Positions 17,262 to 27,700 of a DNA stretch of 37,388 nucleotides are shown piece after piece (position 1 is the first letter of the stretch; each line of letters starts with the position of its first letter). The notes under the pieces are model-generated. The model was not told the origin of the DNA. It ran no database searches and saw nothing but the letters and a program-made list of their open reading frames with translations. This DNA comes from Clostridium bornimense (GTDB taxonomy: Bacteria > Bacillota > Clostridia > Clostridiales > Clostridiaceae). The DNA lies in contig NZ_JAHLOD010000030.1 of NCBI RefSeq assembly GCF_018917145.1, forward strand, positions 1-37,388, in the 5' to 3' direction. A program made the translations under genes and the position numbers.

Positions 17262-17879
17262 ATGAAGAATAGAACAGATGAGAGAATAGCAAGATTAAAA
17301 CTTAAAAGAAGAATTGATAAAGAGAATAAAGATAAAAATGAAGAAATTGCAAAAGAAGAAAGTGTTGATTATGAAGAAAAGAAATTAGAAGAAGTAATTG
17401 AAGAAATAAAGAATGGAAAGGTAAATATTAAAGATTATAATATTAGATTTCAAAGAAAAGAGTATTTACAAGGGAAGGTAGCTATTGATATACCAATTGA
17501 TTACTTAGTAGAGAAAGTTAATGATGATAATAATATAGTATTAATTAATGATAATCTTGGTATTAGCCTAATAATTAACTATTCTAATTATTCTGTTAAA
17601 AAGCAAAGTTTTCAACAGTTTAAAAAAGGAATGGAAACAGAATTTAAAAAGAATGAAATGTATCTAGAATGGTTAGAAGAAGGAAGTTATAAAAGCGGTA
17701 ATAAAAAGTTATTTTATGGAACATATAAGACACCAACAGGAAAAGGAGATACATATAATTCAATATTTTACGTTGAAGAAAAAAGCGGTATTGTAGTGGG
17801 AAACTATAATTGTTTCTATAAAAATATTGATATATGGGCACCAATCATCAAAGGAACCATAAGTCTTATAAAATTTTAA
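17262..17879 (+). CDS. DcrB/Eag-like effector adaptor (tentative)
   Basis: This is a 205-residue soluble protein. The first 65 residues are charged coiled coil. The rest (about 65-205) alternates strands and helices: GKVAIDIPIDYLVEKV, ISLIINYSNYSVKKQSFQQFKKGME, WLEEGSYKSGNKKLFYGTYKTPTGKG, SIFYVEEKSGIVVGNYNCF and DIWAPIIKGTISLIKF. This order resembles the DUF1795/DcrB fold used by Eag chaperones, which shield the membrane helices of RHS effectors and load them on VgrG in Proteobacteria. Its place between two VgrG genes and upstream of an RHS toxin with hydrophobic helices fits that job. Similarity is judged by pattern only. Confidence 0.5.
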   Translation: MKNRTDERIARLKLKRRIDKENKDKNEEIAKEESVDYEEKKLEEVIEEIKNGKVNIKDYNIRFQRKEYLQGKVAIDIPIDYLVEKVNDDNNIVLINDNLGISLIINYSNYSVKKQSFQQFKKGMETEFKKNEMYLEWLEEGSYKSGNKKLFYGTYKTPTGKGDTYNSIFYVEEKSGIVVGNYNCFYKNIDIWAPIIKGTISLIKF

Positions 17880-17894
17880 TAAAGTGGTGAGAGT

Positions 17895-19328
17895 ATGAGG
17901 GGTATAGTTTATGAAAACTTAAGGATAAAGGGATATGACTTTATTTCAATACTTGATCTTAGTATAGAAAATGAAATTAATGAACATGGAAAACTAAAGC
18001 TAAAGGCAATGATATCTAAGTCCTTAGAAACTAATTATATTGAAGAAACAGAAAAAGAAATTGAAGTATATATAAAAAAAGATAATAGCGAAGAAGTAGA
18101 TAAAGTCTTGTTTCACGGATATGTAACAAAGATGGATATAAAAGTAATGAGGGGAATAAAAATAATTGAGATAGAAGGAAAAACTATGTCTTATTTACTA
18201 GACAAAAATAAAAAGTCTAGATCCTTTCAAAATATAAAGTTAAGATATAATGACTTAATCTCAAAAATCTTAGAAGAGTACAAAAATATTAATTATATTA
18301 TCAATATACCCAATGAAGAAGTTAATGAATTTATAATACAATATGAAGAAACAGATTGGCAGTTCTTAAAAAGAATATCATCAAAGTTTAATGAAGGAAT
18401 AATTCCAGGAAGCACTTCAGATAAAATACAAATCTATATAGGCACACCTAATGTTTTAACTAAGGTAAATGAAGAAATACATAATTATAGAGTTATAAAG
18501 AATCTATCAGAATATCATTATATGAAAAATAATTTTCTAAAAGATGCAAAAGAAGTAGATTATACAACAATAGAAATAAAAAGTAATGAAATATTAAAAA
18601 TCGGTGAACATATACCTTATAAAAATTTAGAGTTTTATGTTTATAAAAATTACTATGCTATCCGTGGTGGCATTATGGAAAATGTTTACTTGTTAAGAAA
18701 TAAAAATGGACTTAGAACAGAGAAGGTTTATAATAAGAAGGTTTGTGGTAGTTCTATAAATGGAAAAATAATAAATACAAAAGGTGAGTTAGTACAAATT
18801 CATTTAGACATAGATAAGGTTCAAGATAAAGGAGAGGCTTACTGGTTTAAATTTTCTACTATGGCAGCGTCATCAGATGGTAGTGGATGGTATTGCATGC
18901 CGGAAGTAGGGGATAGTGTAAGAGTGTACTTTCCAACAAAAGATGAAGATGCTGCTTTTGCAGTAAGTGCAGTTAGTGAGTATTTATTTAATGGAGAAGA
19001 TGGCAAAGAGGATCTTATGGGTAACCCTGATGATAAATATCTTAAGACAGCTAATGATAAATCAGTAAGACTAACTCCAGAAGGTATATTTTTATCATGT
19101 AATGGCGGTGTGGCAGATGTAAAGTTGAAGTCTGATGGAACAGTGTCAATATCAAGTGCCAACAATGTAAATATCACTTCTGAAAATGATATAAAAATAG
19201 AGGCAAGTAAAAAGATTAAGATAGCGGCTAAGGAAACCGTTTATATAGGAAGTGACAAAAATTCAGCAATAGAGTTAGATGGCGAAGGTAATATAAAAGA
19301 ATTAGGTGTAACAGTAAATAACAATTAG
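17895..19328 (+). CDS. VgrG-like spike protein 2
   Basis: This 477-residue protein (ATG behind GTGGTGAG) shares domain order with the spike encoded 650 bases upstream: KKSRSFQNIKLRYNDLISKIL, IIQYEETDWQFLKRISSKF, an OB-fold with GWYCMPEVGDSVRVYFP (near residue 332) and a beta-prism tail ending in TVYIGSDKNSAIELDGEGNI. It carries no toxin extension either. It is followed by the pentapeptide-repeat, Imm11-like and PAAR-like genes, so it may receive the PAAR-like tip. Gene duplication inside the operon is likely; the two differ throughout and have not been recently exchanged. Confidence 0.88.
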   Translation: MRGIVYENLRIKGYDFISILDLSIENEINEHGKLKLKAMISKSLETNYIEETEKEIEVYIKKDNSEEVDKVLFHGYVTKMDIKVMRGIKIIEIEGKTMSYLLDKNKKSRSFQNIKLRYNDLISKILEEYKNINYIINIPNEEVNEFIIQYEETDWQFLKRISSKFNEGIIPGSTSDKIQIYIGTPNVLTKVNEEIHNYRVIKNLSEYHYMKNNFLKDAKEVDYTTIEIKSNEILKIGEHIPYKNLEFYVYKNYYAIRGGIMENVYLLRNKNGLRTEKVYNKKVCGSSINGKIINTKGELVQIHLDIDKVQDKGEAYWFKFSTMAASSDGSGWYCMPEVGDSVRVYFPTKDEDAAFAVSAVSEYLFNGEDGKEDLMGNPDDKYLKTANDKSVRLTPEGIFLSCNGGVADVKLKSDGTVSISSANNVNITSENDIKIEASKKIKIAAKETVYIGSDKNSAIELDGEGNIKELGVTVNNN

Positions 19329-19341
19329 GGGTAAGAAGATT

Positions 19342-20424
19342 ATGAATAGAGAAGAAGCGTTATTAGAGTTTAGAGAAAAAGTGGCATATCCATTATGTAA
19401 GAAAACTAGAGAAGAATTTATGGAGAGTCTTGAAATTTATTATGACGGATTTAAAGATGAAATCATAAGAAAGATAAAAAAGATAATTGAAGTGGCAAAT
19501 AAAAGAGATAATTACAATTTAGTAGTATTCCAAATTGAACTTTTAAGAACTGCTATATTAGATGAAAGTTATAGGTTTTATATACATGGTTACAATGAAA
19601 TGTGGTACTTAGACGAAGATGACATAGTAGAAGAAATAGACCTTAAGTATTTATTTAAGCCATATATAAATCTTAAGGAAGCTTTGTTAAAAGAAAAAAA
19701 GATTTATCTTGGGAAAGTTAATAATTATGATGTGGAAAGTATTCTCTATGAAGCTGTTACTGAAGTATGGTTGAATTTAATCGAGATTGCAAGAGCATTG
19801 TTCTGGGATCTAGATGAAGAGCCATGGATAAAGGAAAATATAAAATCACAGTTTTACTTTGTAAAATGGGGAGAATATCAAGGTAAAAATGAAACGGTTT
19901 TTGCTATGGATTATAGAAAAAAAACAAATAAAGATATGGAGGCTATCCTTAAGATTGACAAGAGTAAAAATCCCTTTGTTTACTCATCGTGGATAAATAG
20001 TACCTTTGATAATTTGGATCTAAGTGAAAATAAAATGGTGTTTATTAATTTAAAAGGAAGTGTATTTGAAAAGATAAATTTTCAAGATAGTTATATAGTA
20101 AAAGGCCAATGTGACAATGCAGTTTTTAGAGATTGTAACTTTACTAATTGTAAGATGGTTTCTACTAGTTTTAAAAATGCTACTATAGAAAATTGTATAT
20201 TTGATAATGGATTATTAAGAAATACTACTTTTAAAGATGCACAGCTATCTAATGTTTCTTTTAAAAATGCTAATTTATGTGATGCAAACTTATCAGGTAT
20301 AAAACATAAAAATTTAGATTTCACAGAAGCAGAGGTAGAAGGAGCAGTATTTGATGTTATGGAAATACCATTTTTGCATTTATCAGCTGAGCAACTACAA
20401 ACAATATATATCGAGGAGGAGTAA
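19342..20424 (+). CDS. Pentapeptide-repeat protein
   Basis: This is a 360-residue protein behind GGGGTAAG. Residues 1-200 are helical with conserved-looking WYLDEDDIVEE and FYFVKWGEYQGKNETVFAMD stretches of unknown family. From about 219 to 340 it shows pentapeptide repeats of A(D/N)Lxx type: NLDLSENKMVFINLKGSVFEK, AVFRDCNFTNCKMVSTSFKN, NTTFKDAQLSNVSFKNANLCDANL and NLDFTEAEVEGAVFD. Such right-handed beta helices act as structural or adaptor domains; some type VI clusters carry pentapeptide proteins next to VgrG. Its stop overlaps or abuts the start of the Imm11-like gene, indicating coupling. Confidence 0.78.
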   Translation: MNREEALLEFREKVAYPLCKKTREEFMESLEIYYDGFKDEIIRKIKKIIEVANKRDNYNLVVFQIELLRTAILDESYRFYIHGYNEMWYLDEDDIVEEIDLKYLFKPYINLKEALLKEKKIYLGKVNNYDVESILYEAVTEVWLNLIEIARALFWDLDEEPWIKENIKSQFYFVKWGEYQGKNETVFAMDYRKKTNKDMEAILKIDKSKNPFVYSSWINSTFDNLDLSENKMVFINLKGSVFEKINFQDSYIVKGQCDNAVFRDCNFTNCKMVSTSFKNATIENCIFDNGLLRNTTFKDAQLSNVSFKNANLCDANLSGIKHKNLDFTEAEVEGAVFDVMEIPFLHLSAEQLQTIYIEEE

Positions 20425-20426
20425 TG

Positions 20427-20948
20427 ATGAAAAAATATTTCCTTCTTAAGGAAGATTATAATGTAGAAAATAGAGTTAAGTTTAAAGACTTTACTACTTC
20501 TAAAAAAGCTACTTTTTTAAAAGAAGATGTTGAAATACTAAGAGACATGGCAGATATGTATATAGATAGTGATGAGAATACAATATTTCCAGCGTTAATA
20601 GAATCACCAGTATTAATGATATCTGAAGAACTTTATGATTTGTTTAATTTATATGAAGAGAATATTACATATAAAATCGTAGTTTTTAGTGATATTAAAC
20701 GTGAAATACAAAAAGTTTATAGACTTATGGTACCAGAGGTTATTGATGGACTTAGTGAAAAAACTACTTATACAAAAAGTAATTGGTTAGAAAATATGGT
20801 GCTAGACAAAAATAAAGTAGGTGATAATAACATTTTTAGAATAAAAGCAGCATTAGACTATTATTTAGTAGTTTCATTAGATGTTGCTGAAGCAATATTA
20901 AAGAGAGATTTCCAAGGTATTATCTTTAAAGAAGTGGAGGTGGTATAA
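20427..20948 (+). CDS. Imm11/DUF1629-like protein
   Basis: Two adjacent ATGs (20424, 20427) follow GAGGAGG; spacing of 7 bases favours 20427, giving 173 residues. The first one overlaps the previous stop. The pattern PALIESPVLMISEELYDLFNLYE, a mid strand-helix pair YRLMVPEVIDGLSEKT, and the end NIFRIKAALDYYLVVSLDVAEAILKRDFQGIIFKEVEV is that of the Imm11 family, found as immunity proteins and as PAAR/VgrG-linked accessory proteins. No matching toxin is directly adjacent; its neighbour is the PAAR-like protein. In this place it may be an adaptor for tip loading as much as an immunity protein. Confidence 0.65.
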   Translation: MKKYFLLKEDYNVENRVKFKDFTTSKKATFLKEDVEILRDMADMYIDSDENTIFPALIESPVLMISEELYDLFNLYEENITYKIVVFSDIKREIQKVYRLMVPEVIDGLSEKTTYTKSNWLENMVLDKNKVGDNNIFRIKAALDYYLVVSLDVAEAILKRDFQGIIFKEVEVV

Positions 20949-20949
20949 C

Positions 20950-21756
20950 ATGGATATGAAAGATATATTGGAGCATAATGATGGATTTATGGCAAAAGAG
21001 TTAACTGGTGTAAATAATAATATAGTAGTAGATTTTGTAGCAGATAAAATTGCCAATAGTAAGGTAGCAGGATATATAAAAGAAGATGTTAGCAATGCAG
21101 CAAAAGCTATAGAAAAAAAATATAATTATTTAACGGCTTCAGAAGAAGAACGAGCTAAGATAGATGCAGAAAAGAAGAAAAAAGAAGAAGAAGAAAAGGC
21201 AAAAAAAGAAAAGGAAAAGAAAGAGGCTGAGGAAGCAGAAAAGCAAGAAAAGAAACGTCTTAAGGAGTTAAAAAAGAGTTACATACTACATACTGCTTGT
21301 ATACTTTGTAATAAAGCATATAGAGAAAGTTATTTAGTTGTGCCCAAAAGTCATGGTGAATATATACATGGGATGCCACAATTAAATGTAGGAGATAGTT
21401 TGCCTTTAATAAATGTTAGAAGTTTTGGAATTTGTAATAGTCCTATGAATCCAGCAGTTCAAGCAGCAGCAAAAAAGATTATAAAGGAAGTAGAGGAAGA
21501 AGAAGGGGATAGTTTTTCAGAAAAAATAATGAGTATATTTACAACGAAAAGTGATGAAAGTGATGAGCTAGCTACTGGAAAAGATAGCTTAATACAACAA
21601 TGTGTAGGCCCATGTACACCAATAATAGCAACAAATTGGATTGATGGGAAAAAAGATGTATTAGTAGATGGAAAACCAGCTCTACTTGGAAGATGTAAAT
21701 TGAAATGTTTGTATGGGGGAGAAATAACAATCTATACTAGTGGACAAAGAGAATAG
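20950..21756 (+). CDS. PAAR-like DUF4280 protein, spike tip
   Basis: ATG 20950 lies 7 bases behind GGAGGT. The 268-residue protein has a helical start, a highly charged coiled coil (about 55-110, mostly E/K/A), and a DUF4280 domain (112-268) with cysteines in HTACILCNKAYRESYLVVPKSHG, RSFGICNSPMNP, IQQCVGPCTP and GRCKLKCLYGGEITIYTSGQ. DUF4280 proteins are considered PAAR-like: a cone that sharpens a VgrG trimer, with Cys/His metal sites. It follows the second VgrG and precedes the VgrG-RHS fusion, consistent with capping one or all of these spikes. The long coiled coil before the domain is unusual and could bind cargo. Confidence 0.8.
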   Translation: MDMKDILEHNDGFMAKELTGVNNNIVVDFVADKIANSKVAGYIKEDVSNAAKAIEKKYNYLTASEEERAKIDAEKKKKEEEEKAKKEKEKKEAEEAEKQEKKRLKELKKSYILHTACILCNKAYRESYLVVPKSHGEYIHGMPQLNVGDSLPLINVRSFGICNSPMNPAVQAAAKKIIKEVEEEEGDSFSEKIMSIFTTKSDESDELATGKDSLIQQCVGPCTPIIATNWIDGKKDVLVDGKPALLGRCKLKCLYGGEITIYTSGQRE

Positions 21757-21782
21757 ATATTAAAAATAAGGATGGTGAAATA

Positions 21783-24700
21783 ATGAAATCAACTTATAAA
21801 GGATTAGAAGTTGAGCTACCTTATGATATTGTGGAAATTGAAGATGTAAGTATAAGCAATACATTAAATGACCACAGTTATGCAAAGGTTAAGTTATTGA
21901 TACCAGAAGATAAAATTATAGATATTATAAATAGAAACGTAGAAGAGGAAAAAGTAGTAATAACAGAAAATAATAGAAAAAAGTTCGTAGGAAAAATATC
22001 TAATGTAGATATAGTATATGAAGGAAAGTTAATAATAGCAGAGATAGAAGCAGTTTCTTATACAAAGGATTTTGATATTACAAAAAAGACAAGAACATTT
22101 AAAGATTTAGATGATACCTATGTAGATGTTATAAATAGAGTATTAAAGCCTTACGATAAAAAAGGTTTTATAGATAATGTTTCTTATGGAGCAACTATAG
22201 ATGAGTTTTTATTACAGTTTGAAGAAACAGATTGGCAATTTTTAAAGAGAATAGCAAGTCATTTTGGAGCAGTATTAGTAGCTGATCCAACAGTGGAGTA
22301 TGGAAGATTTTATTTTGGAATACCTGAAATAAACAATGGAGCAGAAATAAGTCTTGAAGATTATGAAGTAGAAAAGGATTACGAAGAATATGAGAAAAAT
22401 TCATTACTTTCAGGTGAAATATCATTTCATCAAGATTATACAAAGTGGGAACTAGAGAGTGATCTTACTTTAACAGTTGGTGAGATAGTAACAATAGATG
22501 GATATATAGAAACAATTGTATCTAAAGCTGAGAAATATGTATATAATGGAGAATTAATTAATTTCTATCAATTATCAATATATGATGGTGTTAAATCAAT
22601 TTATAAATTTAATAAAAATATTTATGGTATGAGTTTACCGGCTACAGTGAAAGATGTAAAAGGAAATACCTTAAGTGTAGATTTTGATGTAGATGAAGAA
22701 AACAGTGTTTGTAAAAATGAAAAGTATTTTACATATTCTATTGAGAGTAGTGCTTGGTATTGTATGCCGGAACCAGGAAGTAGAGTTCATATTTATTTTC
22801 CCAATGATTATGAACAAGAAGCAATTGCTATCCATTCTATAAGGAATACAGAAAGTGGTGGAAAGTATAGTAGTAGGACTGAAAATCCTGATATTAAGTC
22901 TTTCTCTAACGTTGGTGGTAGTGAAATGCAATTATCTCCTAGTGATATAAACTTTGCAGCAGATGACGGAAAAGCAATTGCAATTAATTTAAGTGAATCT
23001 GGTGATATATCATTAACAGGAAAAGAAATATCATTATCTTGTAATGAAGATCTTAATATAGGTACAGGTGAAAATAGTACAGCAAATAAAGTAATAATTT
23101 CTGCTAAAAATGATCTGCAAATAGTAAGAGGAGAATCTTCTAATATAATTTTGAGCAATGCACTTTATGTAAACTCTGGAAAGATAAAATATGATGGTAG
23201 TGAAAAAGAGGTAGCTGAGTTACCGGAGGAAATAGTAAATATCGGTAAAGATGATGCTGCTGAAATTGAACGTATTAATGGACAAGCAAAAGAATTACAT
23301 AAGGCTAAATTAGAGGAAGCTAAAAGTAAATTTGGTTTTGGTGCTATAGCTACAGTTATAGGAGCAGTGGCAGTAGCAGCGGCAGTAGTCTGTACTGGAG
23401 GAGTTGCATTAACAGCTGTTGCAATGATAGCAGGAGGTATTGCAATGGAAGTTGGAAAAGCTGAAATGGCAGAAGCTGTTCAAGATTATGGGAAACTTAA
23501 AAATGGTGATTATTCTAAGTCCTTTAACTTTGTTAGAGATGTTTGCTGTAGAGGAAACGAGACTATATATAATATTGTAAAATATGGCTCTGTTTTAATA
23601 GCAGGGGCAGCTACTGCTTTATTGACAGGAGGAGCTACATTAAAAACATTAGGAAAAATTGGAGCAGACATGGCATCTGATGCTGCATTTAACTTAATTG
23701 GTGATTATTTAGATGATGGTTCAATAAATAATGGATTAGATTATTATTTAAAATCTATGTGTTTATCTGGAGGAATCTGTGGAACAAGTACTGGGGTTAC
23801 CAAGGGACTTTCAAATAAGGTGTTTAAGGGTGTTGATGGAGCTAAATTATGTAAATACAATAAAAGGTTAAGCATAGCAATGGATGCAACATCAGATATG
23901 ATGAGTGATTTTGCCCTTACAGGAGATATAAATCCTGCTAAGAGCATAATTACTAGTGTAGTTACTAACAAAATATTTGGTGGTGACCCTATAGATGTAA
24001 CTACGGGAAGTTTATATATTCCATCTACTGATGTGGTATTGCCAGATATAAATAATGATTTTAAGATAGAAAGACGTTATGAATCATTAGAAACTAGAGT
24101 TGGAGCATTTGGATTAGGGTGGACTTCTAATATTGAAAACTATGTTTATGTTAAAAATAATAGAGCGGAAGTTTTATGTGATGATGGACATGTAGAGATA
24201 TTTAATTTAAAAAATGGAGAATGGATAAACGAAAAAGGTCAATCAAAAAACTATATATTAGTTGATACAAATGATGGATATTTATTTACTTCTAATATAG
24301 AAAAATTAAAATATGTCTTTGATAGTAATGGAAAACTACTAAGTATAATAAATAAACATAATAATAAGTTAAATATTACTTATGATGGTAATGAAATTAG
24401 TACTATTGAGACATTTTCAAAATATAAACTTTACTTTAAATATAAGAATAAGAAAATCGTAGAGATAAAAGATGATGCTAATAGAGTAGTTCAGTATATA
24501 TATAAGAATAATTATTTAACTGAAGTAGTACATGTTGATGAAGGTATAACAAGATATACATATAACGATGCAGCATTGATTGACAGTATCACAGATCAAA
24601 ATGGAAATAAATATACTAAAAACTATTTTGATGCTAAAAGAAGAGTAATAAAGCAAGAATATCCTAATGGAGACATTTGTCATATTTCTTATGATAATGA

Positions 24701-27700
24701 AAGAGAAACAATTTTTTATTATGAAGGTAGTGGTAGAAAAGAAAGATATCAATATAATGAAAATTCGCTACCAACAAAAATAATTTATGAAGATAATAGC
24801 TATGAAGAATATAGATATGATGACCATGATAACAAAAACTATATTAAAGATAGAAATGGTAATGTAACAGTAAAAGAGTTTGATGACTATGGCAATGTAA
24901 TAAAAGAAATAAAGGGAAATGATCTTACTACAAATTATTATTATGATAATAGGCAGAACTTAATAAAGAAAGAGGATAATGGCGGAAAAGAAACTTTATA
25001 CATATATGATGATAATAATAATCTAATAGAAGAAAGAGATAAGATAGATATTAAAAGATATAAGATAACAAAATACTGTTACGATGATTTTGGACGAGTT
25101 ATTTCTAGAACAGATAGTAATGGTAATATTACTAAATATCAATATGATATAAAGAATAACATAATATTACGAGAGCCTATTAGAATAACAACAAGTTCAG
25201 GGTATATCTATAATTATGAATATGATGAAGTAGGAAGAAATACTGCTATAGAAACAGATTATGGACGTATTTCATTTGGATACAATAGACTAGATTATGT
25301 TACATCTATCACCGATGCTAATGGAAATGTAACTAGAAAATCCTATGACAAAATGGGAAATTTAATAAGTTTTTATCCACCAAATTGTAAAGGTGATGGT
25401 TATAGATATCAATATGACTTTTTAGATAGACTTATAACGATAAAGAAACCATTAGGAATAGTAGAAAAGGTAATAAGAGATACAGAAGGAAATATTATAA
25501 AGGATATTAATCCTAATTATTATGATTACAATAAAGAAGACGGAATAGGAACAGAATATGTTTATGATAAAGATAATAGAAAAATAAAAGTTATTTATCC
25601 CGATGGAGGAATAGAAAGATTTTTCTATGATAACAATGGCAATGTAGTAAGACATATAGAACCAGAGTATTATGATAAGGAAAATGATGATGGTTTAGGA
25701 TATAGCTATACTTATAATGAAGAGAATAACCTTACATCTATTATTAATGAGAAGGGAATAGTAGAAAAAAGATTTGTCTATAATATCCATGGCAATGTAA
25801 TTAAAGAAATTGATAATGAAGGTAATGAAACCTTATATAAATATGATCTCCTTGGTAATCTGGTGGAAAAGAGGGTGCCAGTAGAGGCTGATAAATATAA
25901 TGTTACTTATTTTATTTATGATGATAACGGCAATAAAGTTATAGAAAGACAAGGAATAGATTTAGTAGATAAGGAAGAAAAATGTACTAGATACAATGAA
26001 ATTAACTTTAGTTATGATTGTGAAAATAGATTAGTAAAAGTAGAAGATAAAAACGGAGCAAAGATAGTATATAAATATGATTGTTTAAATAATAAAACCT
26101 TTGAGAGCTTCAAGATAAATGAAAAAACTACTAAATATATAAGTTATGTTTATGATAAAGTAGGCAATCTTATCGAGAAAAAGGAAGAGATAAAAGGTGA
26201 GTTTATATCGCCAGAAAAGAAAGGAAAGACTATTTGGGCAATAACACAATATTCTTATGATGGTAATGGAAATATTACAAAAATAGTTACACCTAAAGGC
26301 TTTGAGATTACTAGAAAATATGATGAGTTAGATAGAATCTTAGAAGAAGTACAAAAAGATAGCTATAATGACATATTAAGAAGATATAAATATAGTTATG
26401 ATAAAAATAATAACATAATAAGTATTGAAGACTTATCAATAAAGGAAATAGCGAGAAAGAAAAAATATATATATGATAAGAAAGATAGACTTACTCATTA
26501 TATAAATGCTACGGGAAATACAACAAGATTACTTTATGATAAAAATGATAGAATAATAAAAGAAATTTTACCAGAACAATATAATAAAGAAAAAGATGAC
26601 GGACTAGGTACAACATATAAATATAACTTTAAGGGACAAGTAACAGAAATAAAGAATCCATTAGGACAAGTAGTAAATAAGATGGAGTACGACATAAAAG
26701 GAAATTTACTAAGTAAAACTGATGGTGAAAATAAAAAAGTAGAATATAAATATACATTATTGGGAAAAATTAAAGAAATAATAACACCAAAAAGCAAAAA
26801 AGAAAATAAGCCAGCACAGAAGTATACTTATGATGGAAGAGGAAACATAACTGGTGTAATCGATGGAAATGGAAATGAAACAAAATATTTCTTAGATAAG
26901 TGGGGAAGAATAACAGAAATAGAAACAGCAGAAGGTGCTATAGAAAAATATAGCTATGACTTTGCAGGAAATATAACATCAACTACAGATGGCAATGGTA
27001 ACACTATAATTTATAAATATAATAGTTTAGGATTAGTAAGTGAAATAATAGACCAAGAAGGAAATAGTGAATATTTTTACTATGATACAGAAGGAAATCT
27101 AACAAAACATATCGATAGAAACAACAACCATGTAGATAAACAATATAATATAGATAAAAATATAGTTTCTATAAAAGGATATAAGATAGATGAAGAAGAA
27201 ATAAATAAAGAGAAGAAAAATAAACATACAGATTACTACAATCTATTCCTAAATCAAATAGAAGCAAAAAATGCAAAAGGTAATAAAAGAGAAACTGTTG
27301 AAAAAGATAATAAACATAAGATAGATGTTATAGAGCAAACTTATAAATACAATAAAGACGGCTCACTAAAAGCAGCATACTTTGATAATAAAGGATATCA
27401 ATATAAATATAATATTGAAGGACTATTAGAAAGTAAAAGTCTATCAGGAAAAGAAATAATAAGGTACACTTATGATAAAAACAATAATATAAAAACTATA
27501 AAAGACATAAGTGGAAAAACAACAAAATATACCTATGATGAAAATAATAGATTAACATTAATAGGTGACGAAAACAATAAAAAAGTAGCTAGTTATAGTT
27601 ATTATAAAAATGATAAAATAAAAAATGTTACATTAGGCAATGGTATAAATACAAGTTATACCTATGATGATGATGGAAATGTAGAAAACTTGTTAACAAT

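Noticed and set aside
23342-24000. Hydrophobic part of the RHS protein as a separate integral membrane gene
   Set aside because: It is in one unbroken frame with the VgrG and RHS parts and has no internal ribosome site of note.
24516-26797. Several minus-strand open frames inside the RHS gene
   Set aside because: They are low-complexity shadows of the AT-rich YD-repeat coding strand, without ribosome sites or recognisable domains.
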